From Kutzneria sp. CA-103260 (GTDB lineage Bacteria > Actinomycetota > Actinomycetes > Mycobacteriales > Pseudonocardiaceae), in the NCBI RefSeq assembly GCF_018263855.1, contig NZ_CP073318.1, positions 6,634,001-6,698,000 on the forward strand: DNA of 64,000 nucleotides, written 5' to 3'. A program made the translations under genes and the position numbers. A model generated the notes under the pieces. The model had not been told where the DNA came from, ran no database searches, and saw only the letters and a program-made list of their open reading frames with translations. Positions 1 to 7,305 of the stretch are shown piece by piece. Each line of letters opens with the position of its first letter. Position 1 is the first letter of the stretch.

Positions 1-39
1 GACCTGCCCGGTTATGGCACCTTGTAGCACCCTTGCGGC

Positions 40-315
40 ATGACCCGACAGATCACCCAGCGGGAGCTCCGCAACGACAGCGCCGCCATCCTGCGGGCTG
101 TCGAGGCCGGCGAGAGCTTCATCCTCACCTGCAACGGCACCCCGATCGCCGAGGTCCGCCCGATCCGGCGGCGCACGTTCGTGCCGGTCGCCGAGCTCAA
201 GTCCGCGTTCGCACACGTGCCGAAGCTCGACTACGGGCAACTCCGCGCCGACATCGACGAATTCGTTGACCAGACGCCGCATGACCCCTATGGGCGATTC
301 AGGAAGAATGACTGA
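40..315 (+). CDS. Phd/YefM-type antitoxin
   Basis: This 91-residue protein is a type II antitoxin of the Phd/YefM family. Such proteins bind and block a partner toxin and repress their own operon through an N-terminal DNA-binding fold. The N-terminus (MTRQITQRELRN, then a segment ending in NGTPIAEVRPI) is the usual Phd pattern, and the acidic, aromatic C-terminus (LDYGQLRADIDEFVD) fits the toxin-binding tail. The ATG start is kept because it begins the canonical N-terminus. The gene overlaps the next reading frame by 8 bases, as in a TA operon, but that toxin frame is truncated, so the antitoxin may be an orphan. Family call is confident; partner and activity are inferred. Confidence 0.85.
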   Translation: MTRQITQRELRNDSAAILRAVEAGESFILTCNGTPIAEVRPIRRRTFVPVAELKSAFAHVPKLDYGQLRADIDEFVDQTPHDPYGRFRKND

Positions 316-526
316 CATCGAGCGTGGGTTGCTGGACACCACCGACGTGCCCCGCGCCTATGGCCACATCGACGTGCTGGTGCGGGCGGTCGGTCGCAAT
401 CCACGCTCCAGGATCTCGGATCTGTACATCGCGGCGACCGCAGTGGCGAACGACCTACCGTTGATCACCCGCAATCCCAAGGACTTCGTCGGACTCGACT
501 CGATCCCGACCGTCGTGCCGATCTGA
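308..526 (+). pseudogene. VapC-like PIN-domain toxin with internal deletion
   Basis: This 72-residue frame keeps both ends of a PIN-domain RNase toxin but not the middle. The N-terminus MTDIERGLLDT holds the first catalytic Asp position. The C-terminal half (SDLYIAATAVANDLPLITRNPKDF) holds the late Asp and the TRN-x-DF signature. VapC toxins are usually about 130 residues, so roughly 60 residues are missing, including the segment that carries the central acidic residues. The join is in frame and leaves an odd TTDVPRAYGHID stretch. It overlaps the antitoxin gene by 8 bases. Most likely an inactive remnant; a minimal protein that only binds the antitoxin cannot be excluded. Confidence 0.75.
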
Positions 527-532
527 CACCCG

Positions 533-1342
533 TCACGTCAGCAGGAGGCGGCCGAGGCGGCGGGTGGCGAACCAGCCGCCCACGAGGACCATAGCCAGGA
601 AGTAGGCGGCGTGGCCCAGCGCCGACCAGCCGACGGCCCCGGTGGTGAGCTGCCGCATGAGCTCGATGCCGTGGTAGAGCGGCAGGCACTGGACCAGGAT
701 CCGGATGGCCTCCGGGTAGACGGTGATCGGGTAGAACGTGGTGGAGAACAGGAACATCGGCATCTGCACCAGCAGGATCAGGTCGAAGTCCTGCCAGGAG
801 CGCATCAGCGTGGCCGCGGCCATGCCGACGGCGGCGAAGCCGAAGGCGACCAGCAGGGCGGCCGGCAGCGCCAGCAGGGCCCAGGGGCTGGCGATCAGGC
901 CCAGCGCGGCCATCACGGCCAGGAAGCCGGCGGCGTAGATGCCGCCCCGCAACAGGGCCCAGGAGGTCTCGCCCAGGGCCACGTCCATCGGCCCGAGCGG
1001 GGTGGCCAGCATGGCGTCGTAGACCCTGGCGTGCTTGAGCTTGAGGAAGATGCTGAACGTCGAGTCGTGGACGGCCCCGTTCATGGCCGAGGCGGCCAGC
1101 AGGCCGGGGGCCACGTACGCGGCGTAGCTGATCGGGTGGCCGTCGGGGGCGGTCTGCTGGCCGATGATGCCGCCGAAGCCGATGCCCAGCGCGAACAGGT
1201 AGAACAGCGGCTCGACCACGCCGGACAGCACCAGCAGCCAGTTGCGGCGGTTGACCAGCGCGGACCGCTCCACCACGGCCCGGGCCCGGCCGGCGTAGCT
1301 GCCGACCGGCACGATCCGCAGCACGAGTCCCTGAGTCGTCAC
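533..1342 (-). CDS. ABC-2 type exporter permease
   Basis: A 269-residue integral membrane protein of the ABC-2 permease family (DrrB/NodJ-like). The start (AVVERSALVNRRNWLLVLSG, then VEPLFYLFALGIGFG) is the typical cytoplasmic entry followed by the first membrane helix. About six hydrophobic segments follow and the protein ends in a short RRLGRLLLT tail. It is the last gene of a three-gene operon, 10 bases downstream of another permease, behind an ATPase. The complex probably exports a hydrophobic compound or lipid, but the substrate cannot be read from sequence. Expected in the cytoplasmic membrane as a heterodimer with its neighbour. Confidence 0.9.
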   Translation of the reverse strand: MTTQGLVLRIVPVGSYAGRARAVVERSALVNRRNWLLVLSGVVEPLFYLFALGIGFGGIIGQQTAPDGHPISYAAYVAPGLLAASAMNGAVHDSTFSIFLKLKHARVYDAMLATPLGPMDVALGETSWALLRGGIYAAGFLAVMAALGLIASPWALLALPAALLVAFGFAAVGMAAATLMRSWQDFDLILLVQMPMFLFSTTFYPITVYPEAIRILVQCLPLYHGIELMRQLTTGAVGWSALGHAAYFLAMVLVGGWFATRRLGRLLLT

Positions 1343-1352
1343 GGTCTCCCCC

Positions 1353-2150
1353 TCAGACCTTGAGCCGGACGTGGAACCGGTGGCGGGCCAGCAGCAGGCC
1401 GCCGGTCGTCAGCGCCAGCAGATAGGCCACGTGGCCGGCCGCGGTGAGCGGGTCCATGTGCCCGAACTCGGCGGCCCGAGCCAGCTCGTTGCCGTGCCAC
1501 AGCGGCGTCACCCAGGCCACCGGCCGGCTCCACGCCGGCAGCTGGCTGATCGGATAGAACGTGCCGGCGAACAGCGACACCGGCACCATGACGAAGCGGA
1601 ACACGTTGCCGAAGGCATTGCCCTCGTCGTTGACCGACGCGGCCAGCGCCAGCACCCACGTGCTGAACGCCATGCCGGCGAGCACCGCCACCGGCGCGGC
1701 GAGCAGCACGCGGACGCTGGTGAACGCCCCGAACAGGCTGGCGACCGCCAGGTAGGCGAGGCCGGAGAGGAGCACCCGCAGCACGATCCACAGGAACTGC
1801 CCGGCGACCAGCTGGTCCACCGAGACCGGGGTGGCGGTGATGGCGTAGTAGCGCTGGTCCCACTTGAAGCTGCCCAGCACCGGGAACGACGACTCGCTGG
1901 CCGCGACCTGTGTGGACAGCATCACCAGCACGGCGGGCGCCAGGTAGACGACGTAGGGCAGCCCTTCGGTCACCGGCCCCGGCCGGATCTGGCTGCCGAG
2001 CCCGAAACCCATGGCCCCCAAGAACATCAGCGGCGTCAGCAGGCTGGACACCACGGTGGCCCGCCAGTTGCGGCGGTACCAGGTCCACAGGTTCTCCAGC
2101 ACGAGGCCGACCGCCGCGACCGGGTGCACGGCCCTTCCCACGGAGGGCAT
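1353..2150 (-). CDS. ABC-2 type exporter permease
   Basis: A 265-residue second ABC-2 permease. It opens with LENLWTWYRRNWRATVVSSL and TPLMFLGAMGFGLGSQI, the same layout as the downstream permease, and has about six membrane segments. Its ATG overlaps the TGA of the upstream ATPase by one base (TGATG), which implies translational coupling. With the ATPase and the next permease it forms a DrrAB/NodIJ-like exporter. Two non-identical permeases behind one ATPase suggest a heterodimeric channel. Substrate unknown. Confidence 0.9.
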   Translation of the reverse strand: MPSVGRAVHPVAAVGLVLENLWTWYRRNWRATVVSSLLTPLMFLGAMGFGLGSQIRPGPVTEGLPYVVYLAPAVLVMLSTQVAASESSFPVLGSFKWDQRYYAITATPVSVDQLVAGQFLWIVLRVLLSGLAYLAVASLFGAFTSVRVLLAAPVAVLAGMAFSTWVLALAASVNDEGNAFGNVFRFVMVPVSLFAGTFYPISQLPAWSRPVAWVTPLWHGNELARAAEFGHMDPLTAAGHVAYLLALTTGGLLLARHRFHVRLKV

Positions 2151-3082
2151 CAGTCCACCAACGTCCGGCCGGTCAGGCGCAGGAACACGTCCTCGAGGGT
2201 GGCCCGGCGAACCAGGCTGGAGATCGGCCGCACGCCACGCCGATTCGCCGCCCCCAGCACGGCTTCGCCGTCGGCGGTGTAGAGCAGCAGCCGGTCCGGC
2301 AGCACCTCGACGCGGTCGGCCAAGTCCTGCACCAGCGGCACATTGGCCTGTTGCTCGTCGACCGGGAACCGCAGCTCCAGCACCTCACGGCTGGAGTGCT
2401 CGGCGATCAGCGCCGCCGGCGAGCCCTCGGCCACGATCCGGCCGCCGTCCATCACCACCAGGCGATCGCACAGCTGCTCGGCCTCGTCCATGTAGTGCGT
2501 GGTCACGATCAGCGTGACACCGGACTGCTTGAGCCGGAAAAGCCTGTCCCACAACAGATGTCTCGCCTGCGGGTCGAGGCCCGTGGTCGGCTCGTCGAGC
2601 AGCAGCAACTCGGGCTCGTTGACCAGCGACCGGGCGATCGTCAGCCGGCGCTTCATGCCGCCCGACAACGGCTCCACCTGGTCGTCGGCGCGATCGGCGA
2701 GCTGCGCGAACTCCAGCAGCTCGGTCGCGCGAGCCCGGACCTGCGGGCGGGACAAGCCGAAATAGCGGCCGTACACCTGGAGGTTCTGCCGGACCGTCAG
2801 CTCGTTGTCGAGGTTGTCCTGCTGTGGCACCACGCCGAGCCGGGCTCGGATCCGCGGGCCCTGCCGGTCCGGGTCCAGGCCCAGCACCCGCAGCTCGCCG
2901 GCGGTTCGCGGCGACGTGCAGGCGATCATGCGCATCGTCGACGACTTGCCGGCGCCGTTCGGGCCGAGGAAGCCGAAGGCCTCGCCCCGCCGCACCTTCA
3001 CGTCGATGCCGCGCACGGCCTCGAAGTCGCCGAACCGTTTGACCAGGCCGTCCGCCTGCACCAGGACCGCGTCGTCACTCAC
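2150..3082 (-). CDS. ABC transporter ATP-binding protein (DrrA/NodI-like)
   Basis: A 310-residue ATPase that powers the two permeases encoded after it. Visible motifs are Walker A GPNGAGKSS near residue 40, the signature LSGGMKRR, Walker B ELLLLDEPTTGLDP and the switch His in VTTHYMDEAEQL. The C-terminal third (about 85 residues) is the extension common in drug and lipooligosaccharide exporters. The reading frame can be extended upstream to a TTG at 3112, but I prefer the GTG at 3082: the protein then begins MSDDAVLVQADGLVKRF, and a TAGCGT -10 at 3090-3095 sits seven bases before it, implying a leaderless message. Confidence 0.9.
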   Translation of the reverse strand: MSDDAVLVQADGLVKRFGDFEAVRGIDVKVRRGEAFGFLGPNGAGKSSTMRMIACTSPRTAGELRVLGLDPDRQGPRIRARLGVVPQQDNLDNELTVRQNLQVYGRYFGLSRPQVRARATELLEFAQLADRADDQVEPLSGGMKRRLTIARSLVNEPELLLLDEPTTGLDPQARHLLWDRLFRLKQSGVTLIVTTHYMDEAEQLCDRLVVMDGGRIVAEGSPAALIAEHSSREVLELRFPVDEQQANVPLVQDLADRVEVLPDRLLLYTADGEAVLGAANRRGVRPISSLVRRATLEDVFLRLTGRTLVD

Positions 3083-3123
3083 GCCCACGACGCTAGCGAG
3101 CACCCCTGACAAAACGGCAGCGA

Positions 3124-3645
3124 TTAAATCTCGCGGGTAAACCAGATCTCGTCGCGCTCGTCGTCCTCGGCCAGGCGCACCGCCCCCGGCCAGCGGCCGC
3201 GTTCGGTCCAGCCCTGCGACGAGTAGAAGCGCTCCAGGCCGTGCCCCGATCGGGTGTGCAGCTCCAGCCGCACCAGGCCGATCGCCCGGGCATGCGCCAC
3301 CGCGGCGCCCAGCAGCTTGGCGCCCCAGCCCTGACCCTGCAGATCGGGGTCGACCATCAACCAGGTCAGCTCACCCGAGTGCCGGCGGATCGGCCGCTGC
3401 CCCGGCTCGATCACCGCGACGCCCAGCACCGTGTCGCCGTCGCTCAGGGTCAGCATGTCCGCCCGGCCGTCACGAACGTCGGCGAGCATGCCCACCGCGA
3501 CGGCCCGGATGTCCTCGACGGTGTCGGACGCCGCGAAACCCGCCGCGCCGCCGGCCTGGGACACCCGGAACCACAGCTCGGTCACCGTGTCGACGAGTCG
3601 GGGAGCCGACCCGTCGACACGGTCAGGACCGCTGGTCAGCCCCAC
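3124..3645 (-). CDS. GNAT family N-acetyltransferase
   Basis: A 173-residue Gcn5-related acetyltransferase. The acetyl-CoA binding segment is LTWLMVDPDLQGQGWGAKLL (a Q/R-x-x-G-x-G/A type loop), followed by AHARAIGLVRLELHT and FYSSQGWTERGR, the usual last strands of the fold. The N-terminal half has no family-specific signature, so the substrate is unknown. The GTG start at 3645 lies one base after the ndk stop codon, suggesting translational coupling with ndk. An internal GTG is possible because the first 20 or so residues look unstructured. Confidence 0.8.
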   Translation of the reverse strand: MGLTSGPDRVDGSAPRLVDTVTELWFRVSQAGGAAGFAASDTVEDIRAVAVGMLADVRDGRADMLTLSDGDTVLGVAVIEPGQRPIRRHSGELTWLMVDPDLQGQGWGAKLLGAAVAHARAIGLVRLELHTRSGHGLERFYSSQGWTERGRWPGAVRLAEDDERDEIWFTREI

Positions 3646-3646
3646 C

Positions 3647-4057
3647 TCAGAGGTTGGGGAACCAGATCTTGATCTCACGGTCGGCCGACTCCGGCGAGTC
3701 CGAGCCGTGCACCAGGTTGAACTGGACCTCCAGGCCGAAGTCGCCCCGGATGGTGCCCGGCGTCGCCTTCTCCACCGGGTCCGTGCCGCCGGCCAGCTGC
3801 CGGAAGGCCGAGATGGCCCGGGTGCCCTCGACCACGATCGCCACCAGCGGACCGCCGGTGATGAACTCGACCAGGTCGTTGTAGAAGCCCTTGCCGGCGT
3901 GCTCGGCGTAGTGCTCCTCGGCCACGGCACGCTCTGCCGTGCGCAGCTCCAGCGCGGCCAGCTTCAGGCCCTTGCGCTCGATCCGGGCGATGACCTCGCC
4001 GACCAGGCCGCGGCTGACGCCGTCCGGCTTGACCAGGACCAGGGTGCGCTCACTCAC
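3647..4057 (-). CDS. ndk: nucleoside diphosphate kinase
   Basis: A 136-residue enzyme that transfers the gamma phosphate from ATP to nucleoside diphosphates through a phosphohistidine. The length and the start MSERTLVLVKPDGVSRGLVG are canonical. The active-site His lies in NLVHGSD (His117), followed by the conserved SPESADREIKIWF end. The GTG start has AAGGAG upstream at a rather long spacing. It lies between a GNAT gene and an anchored protein, on the strand shared with DUF4233, folC and valS, an order also seen in mycobacteria. Confidence 0.97.
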   Translation of the reverse strand: MSERTLVLVKPDGVSRGLVGEVIARIERKGLKLAALELRTAERAVAEEHYAEHAGKGFYNDLVEFITGGPLVAIVVEGTRAISAFRQLAGGTDPVEKATPGTIRGDFGLEVQFNLVHGSDSPESADREIKIWFPNL

Positions 4058-4109
4058 GGTGGTCCGAACTCCTTAGGTAATGGGAATCTCCGCCGAGCAG
4101 GGTAACCGG

Positions 4110-4751
4110 TCAGCCGCCGAGCTGTTTCAGGCAGGCGAACTGCCCGGACAGGTTGGACTGGTAGAACCACACGTCGTCGGTGTTGGGCACCTTCGCGCAG
4201 GCGGTGCTGCCGTCGGTGCCGCTGACGACGTCGGTCACCTGGTAGGTCTGCGGATTGGCCCCGCAGGCGACCCGCTCGACCAGGCCGCTGCCCTCCAGGT
4301 CCATCTTCACGCACTGGCCCTTGGGCACGGTCAGCGACGCGCAGTACCGGATCGCCGACTCGTCGCTGTACCAGTTGTCGCCGTACTTGCCGAAGTCGCC
4401 GGGGCACTTGGACTTCTGCGGGATCACCAGGTTGATCTGCAACGCCGCCTTGTCCGAGGTGCAGGCCACCCGCTCGCTGGTGTCCACGTCCAGCCACACG
4501 CAGTCGTTCACGTGGTACTGCACGCTGTTCACACTGGAGGTGCGCGGCGCCCGGCTGGTGGTCCTGGTGGGGCTGGTGGTGCTGCCGCCGGCGTCGGTGC
4601 TGTGCCGGCTGCTGATGATGCCGACCACCGCCCAGGTGCCGATGCCCAGCATCAGCACGACCCCGACGATGGTCCCGATGACCGCCCCGGTCTGGGACTT
4701 GCGCGGCGGTGGTGGCCCCCACGAGCCCGGCTGCGGGTACGGCCCCGTCAT
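4110..4751 (-). CDS. membrane-anchored extracytoplasmic protein, unknown function
   Basis: A 213-residue protein. It has a short Pro-rich cytoplasmic head (TGPYPQPGSWGPPPP), one membrane helix (VIGTIVGVVLMLGIGTWAVVG, about residues 24-44), a Ser/Thr linker and a C-terminal domain with about eight Cys spread over 140 residues, including NDCVWLD, RVACTS, SKCPGDFG, IRYCASL and KGQCVKMD. The cysteines probably form disulfides outside the membrane. The layout resembles LppU-type secreted proteins of actinomycetes, but no function is recognised. The ATG at 4751 is preferred because GGGGGAGG lies just upstream. Confidence 0.75.
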   Translation of the reverse strand: MTGPYPQPGSWGPPPPRKSQTGAVIGTIVGVVLMLGIGTWAVVGIISSRHSTDAGGSTTSPTRTTSRAPRTSSVNSVQYHVNDCVWLDVDTSERVACTSDKAALQINLVIPQKSKCPGDFGKYGDNWYSDESAIRYCASLTVPKGQCVKMDLEGSGLVERVACGANPQTYQVTDVVSGTDGSTACAKVPNTDDVWFYQSNLSGQFACLKQLGG

Positions 4752-4808
4752 CGTCGTCCTCCCCCGTTCGACTGCGGATCCCAGCATTCTGGCCCCTTGC
4801 GCCGGGAC

Positions 4809-5234
4809 TCAGCTCTCCGGGGTGATCAGCTCGACCGTCGGGAAGTACGTGCGGTACCGCGCGGCGTCCCGGGTCAGCAGCGGCAACTTCATCACGGCAG
4901 CGTGCGCGCCGATGAAGAAGTCGGGCAGCGGCGAGGTTTTCACACCACCCCGGGACCGGTAGTCGCGGAAGCACTTACCGGCGAGAAACGCGGCTGTCCA
5001 GGGCAGCTCGGCGCGCAGGAAGACATCCCGGCCCAGTGCGTCCTCCAGTTCCTCGAAACTGGTGAAACGGATGGACACCTCCGCGTAGACCACGTGATTG
5101 ATCAACAGTGGCCCCCTGTCCCCCGCGGCGGCGAGCTGCTCGAAGGACCAGGCGCACCAGGTGGGGTCCTTGGTGAACAGGTCGATCAGGACGTTCGAGT
5201 CCACCAAGGTGCCCCTGGCGGCGTCACTCGCCAC
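4809..5234 (-). CDS. PIN-domain toxin (VapC-like RNase)
   Basis: A 141-residue PIN-domain protein, a predicted Mg-dependent endoribonuclease toxin. The first catalytic Asp is in TLVDSNVLIDLF, the central Glu in NHVVYAEVSIRF and the C-terminal Asp in PLPDFFIGAHAAV, followed by LPLLTRDAARYRTYFP. All the expected acidic positions appear present, in contrast to the remnant at 308-526. The GTG start overlaps the end of the AbrB-type antitoxin gene by 11 bases. It should cleave RNA, probably tRNA or mRNA, when the antitoxin is lost; the target is unknown. Confidence 0.9.
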   Translation of the reverse strand: MASDAARGTLVDSNVLIDLFTKDPTWCAWSFEQLAAAGDRGPLLINHVVYAEVSIRFTSFEELEDALGRDVFLRAELPWTAAFLAGKCFRDYRSRGGVKTSPLPDFFIGAHAAVMKLPLLTRDAARYRTYFPTVELITPES

Positions 5235-5451
5235 GCGTCAACGCCATGATCTCGTCGGTGGTCATCTCCACATCGCCCCGCCCCAGCAGGGACTCGGCGA
5301 TGCGTCGCCCCCTGCTGGGCTGCGTCGTGCTCTTGACAATGTGCAGTCCGCGCTCGTCGAGCACGAACTCGATCTCGTCGCCGGGTTGCAGCCCGAATTC
5401 CTCGCGCACCTCGATGGGGATGGTCACTTGCCCCTTGCTGGTCAGCCTCAC
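5224..5451 (-). CDS. AbrB/MazE-type antitoxin
   Basis: A 75-residue SpoVT/AbrB-fold antitoxin. The N-terminal swapped-hairpin DNA-binding domain is clear (MRLTSKGQVTIPIEVREEFG, then QPGDEIEFVLDERGL), and the C-terminal 30 residues form the toxin-binding tail. It precedes the PIN toxin with an 11-base overlap. The GTG start has no Shine-Dalgarno sequence. Instead a TAGACT -10 lies six bases upstream inside a perfect inverted repeat, so the mRNA is probably leaderless and repressed by its own product. Confidence 0.9.
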   Translation of the reverse strand: MRLTSKGQVTIPIEVREEFGLQPGDEIEFVLDERGLHIVKSTTQPSRGRRIAESLLGRGDVEMTTDEIMALTRGE

Positions 5452-5452
5452 G

Positions 5453-5480
5453 GTAAGAGTCTACCAGGTATTACTCTTAC
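5453..5480 (-). promoter_or_regulatory. promoter/operator of the AbrB-VapC toxin-antitoxin operon
   Basis: A perfect 8-bp inverted repeat, GTAAGAGT (5453-5460) and ACTCTTAC (5473-5480), ends two bases before the antitoxin GTG. A -10 element TAGACT, read on the minus strand, occupies 5458-5463 within it, so a bound repressor would cover the -10. AbrB-type antitoxins usually repress their own operon. The distal arm also covers the stop codon of the DUF4233 gene. Confidence 0.7.
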
Positions 5481-5842
5481 TGCTGCTGGCTGGGCAGCGT
5501 GCCCTCGGCGATGCGCCGCGCCACGTCCCGCCGCACCCACAGCAGGTAGGCCCAGACCAGGCCGAACAGCACGCCGACGATGCCCAGCGGCACGCTCAGC
5601 ACGAAGCCGACCAGGGTGAGCGCCTGCAGCACGAGCGCGAACGGGATGCCCCACGGGAAGCGGAAGCAGCCGCTGGACACCACCATCAGCAGCGCCAGCA
5701 CGCCGACCGCGGCCACCGGCCAGCCGGCCAGGTGGTCGACCCGGCCCAGCACGAACAGCGCCAGCCCGGTGACGATGGCCTCCAGCACCATGGTGCCGGC
5801 CATCACCCCGCGGATGCCCTTCATCGGGTCGGGGGCGGTCAC
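5477..5842 (-). CDS. DUF4233 small membrane protein
   Basis: A 121-residue membrane protein with about four hydrophobic helices, for example VLEAIVTGLALFVLGRV, WPVAAVGVLALLMVVSSG and VGFVLSVPLGIVGVLFGLVW, and a charged C-terminus (RRDVARRIAEGTLPSQQQ). Together with its position right after folC this matches the DUF4233 family. No biochemical role is established to my knowledge; the link to folC suggests co-expression. The GTG start lies 10 bases after the folC stop, with GAGGA just upstream. Confidence 0.85.
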   Translation of the reverse strand: MTAPDPMKGIRGVMAGTMVLEAIVTGLALFVLGRVDHLAGWPVAAVGVLALLMVVSSGCFRFPWGIPFALVLQALTLVGFVLSVPLGIVGVLFGLVWAYLLWVRRDVARRIAEGTLPSQQQ

Positions 5843-5852
5843 GGTGTCATCC

Positions 5853-7214
5853 TCACTGGGGCTCCTTGCCGAACATCGCGCGGGCCGCGCCGGCGGTCAC
5901 GACCGAGCCGGTCACCACGACGCCACTGGTGGACACCGGCTCGCCGTCGGTCTCCTCGGCCAGCCGGACCGCCTCCTCTAGGGCGTCGTCCAGCCGCGGC
6001 TCGACCACGATCCGGTCCTCGCCGAACACGTCCCGGGCCAGGCCGGCCAGCCGGTCGGCGTCCATCGCCCGGGGCGAGCCGTTGTTGGTCAGCACGACCT
6101 CGGTGAACACCGGCTCCAGGGCGGCCAGGATGCCGTCCACGTCCTTGTCCTCCATCACGCTGAGCACGCCGACCACCTTGCGGAAGGCGAACTGTTCCTG
6201 CAGCGCGACCGCCAGCGCGCGGGCGCCGTGCGGGTTGTGCGCGGCGTCGACGAACACGCTCGGCGCGTTGCGGACCCGCTCCAGGCGTCCGGGCGAGGTC
6301 ACCGTGGCGAAGGCCTCGCGCACGGCGTCGATGTCGAGCTTGCGGCCCGCGCCGGCGCCGAAGAACACCTCTACCGCGGCCAGCGCCTGGGCCGCGTTCT
6401 GGGCCTGGTGCGCGCCGAACAGCGGCAGGAAGACCTCGTCGTAGACGCCGCCGAGGCCCTGCAACCGCAGCAGCTGCCCGCCGACGGCGGTCTCCGTCTC
6501 CAGGACGCCGAATTCCATGCCCTGGCGGGCCACCGTGGCGCCGACGTCGGCGCAGCGCTCCAGCAGCACCTTGGCCACCTCGGGGCGCTGCTCGGCGAGC
6601 ACCGCCACCGCGCCTTCCTTGATGATGCCGGCCTTCTCGGCCGCGATGCCCAGGATGTCGGCGCCGAGGAAGTCGATGTGGTCGATGTCGATCGGCGTGA
6701 TCACGGCGACCTTGCCGTCGGCGATGTTGGTGGCGTCCCAGCGGCCGCCCAGACCGACCTCCACCACCGCCACGTCGACCGGCGCGTCCGCGAACGCCGC
6801 GAAGGCCATCCCGGTCAGCACCTCGAACTTGCTCATCTTCACGTCGGACTTGGCGTCCACCATGGCGATGTACGGCTCGACGTCGCGGTAGACCTCCACG
6901 TACCGCTGCGCGCTGATCGGCGCGCCGTCGAGGCTGATCCGCTCGGTCGCCAGCTGGAGGTGCGGGCTGGTGTAGCGCCCGGTGCGCAGCCCGATGCGGG
7001 TGAACAGCGCGTCGATCATGCGGCTGGTCGAGGTCTTGCCGTTGGTGCCGGTGATGTGCACCACCGGGTAGGCCCGCTGCGGCTCGCCCAGCAGGTCGGC
7101 CAGCGCCGCGATCCGGTCCGTGGACGGCTCGATCTTCGTCTCCGGCCACCGGGTGTCCAGTTGGGACTCGACCTCGCGCAGCGCGGCGAGCGCCTCGGGA
7201 TCGTTCTGGGGCAC
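5853..7214 (-). CDS. folC: bifunctional folylpolyglutamate / dihydrofolate synthase
   Basis: A 453-residue Mur-ligase-type enzyme that adds glutamate to dihydropteroate and to reduced folates in the cytoplasm. The ATP loop is ITGTNGKTSTSRM (about residues 54-66), followed by GRYTSPHLQLATERISLDG, EVGLGGRWDATNI and VFVDAAHNPHGARAL, all diagnostic of FolC. Length is normal. A TAGACT -10 lies at 7254-7259, about 40 bases upstream of the GTG start, so the gene may have its own promoter. It heads a short run with DUF4233. Confidence 0.95.
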   Translation of the reverse strand: MPQNDPEALAALREVESQLDTRWPETKIEPSTDRIAALADLLGEPQRAYPVVHITGTNGKTSTSRMIDALFTRIGLRTGRYTSPHLQLATERISLDGAPISAQRYVEVYRDVEPYIAMVDAKSDVKMSKFEVLTGMAFAAFADAPVDVAVVEVGLGGRWDATNIADGKVAVITPIDIDHIDFLGADILGIAAEKAGIIKEGAVAVLAEQRPEVAKVLLERCADVGATVARQGMEFGVLETETAVGGQLLRLQGLGGVYDEVFLPLFGAHQAQNAAQALAAVEVFFGAGAGRKLDIDAVREAFATVTSPGRLERVRNAPSVFVDAAHNPHGARALAVALQEQFAFRKVVGVLSVMEDKDVDGILAALEPVFTEVVLTNNGSPRAMDADRLAGLARDVFGEDRIVVEPRLDDALEEAVRLAEETDGEPVSTSGVVVTGSVVTAGAARAMFGKEPQ

Positions 7215-7305
7215 GCTGGTCTCCGGTGCGCTGGACGACGGGTGTACCTGCCGAGTCTACGTCGGGCGCCGATCCGGACCCCGGCGGTCCGGACCGGCGC
7301 TCGGG

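Noticed and set aside
611..1363. Long reading frames opposite the ABC permease genes
   Set aside because: Composition is Gln/Arg/Gly-rich without any fold-like pattern; they are antisense to clear membrane protein genes in high-GC DNA.
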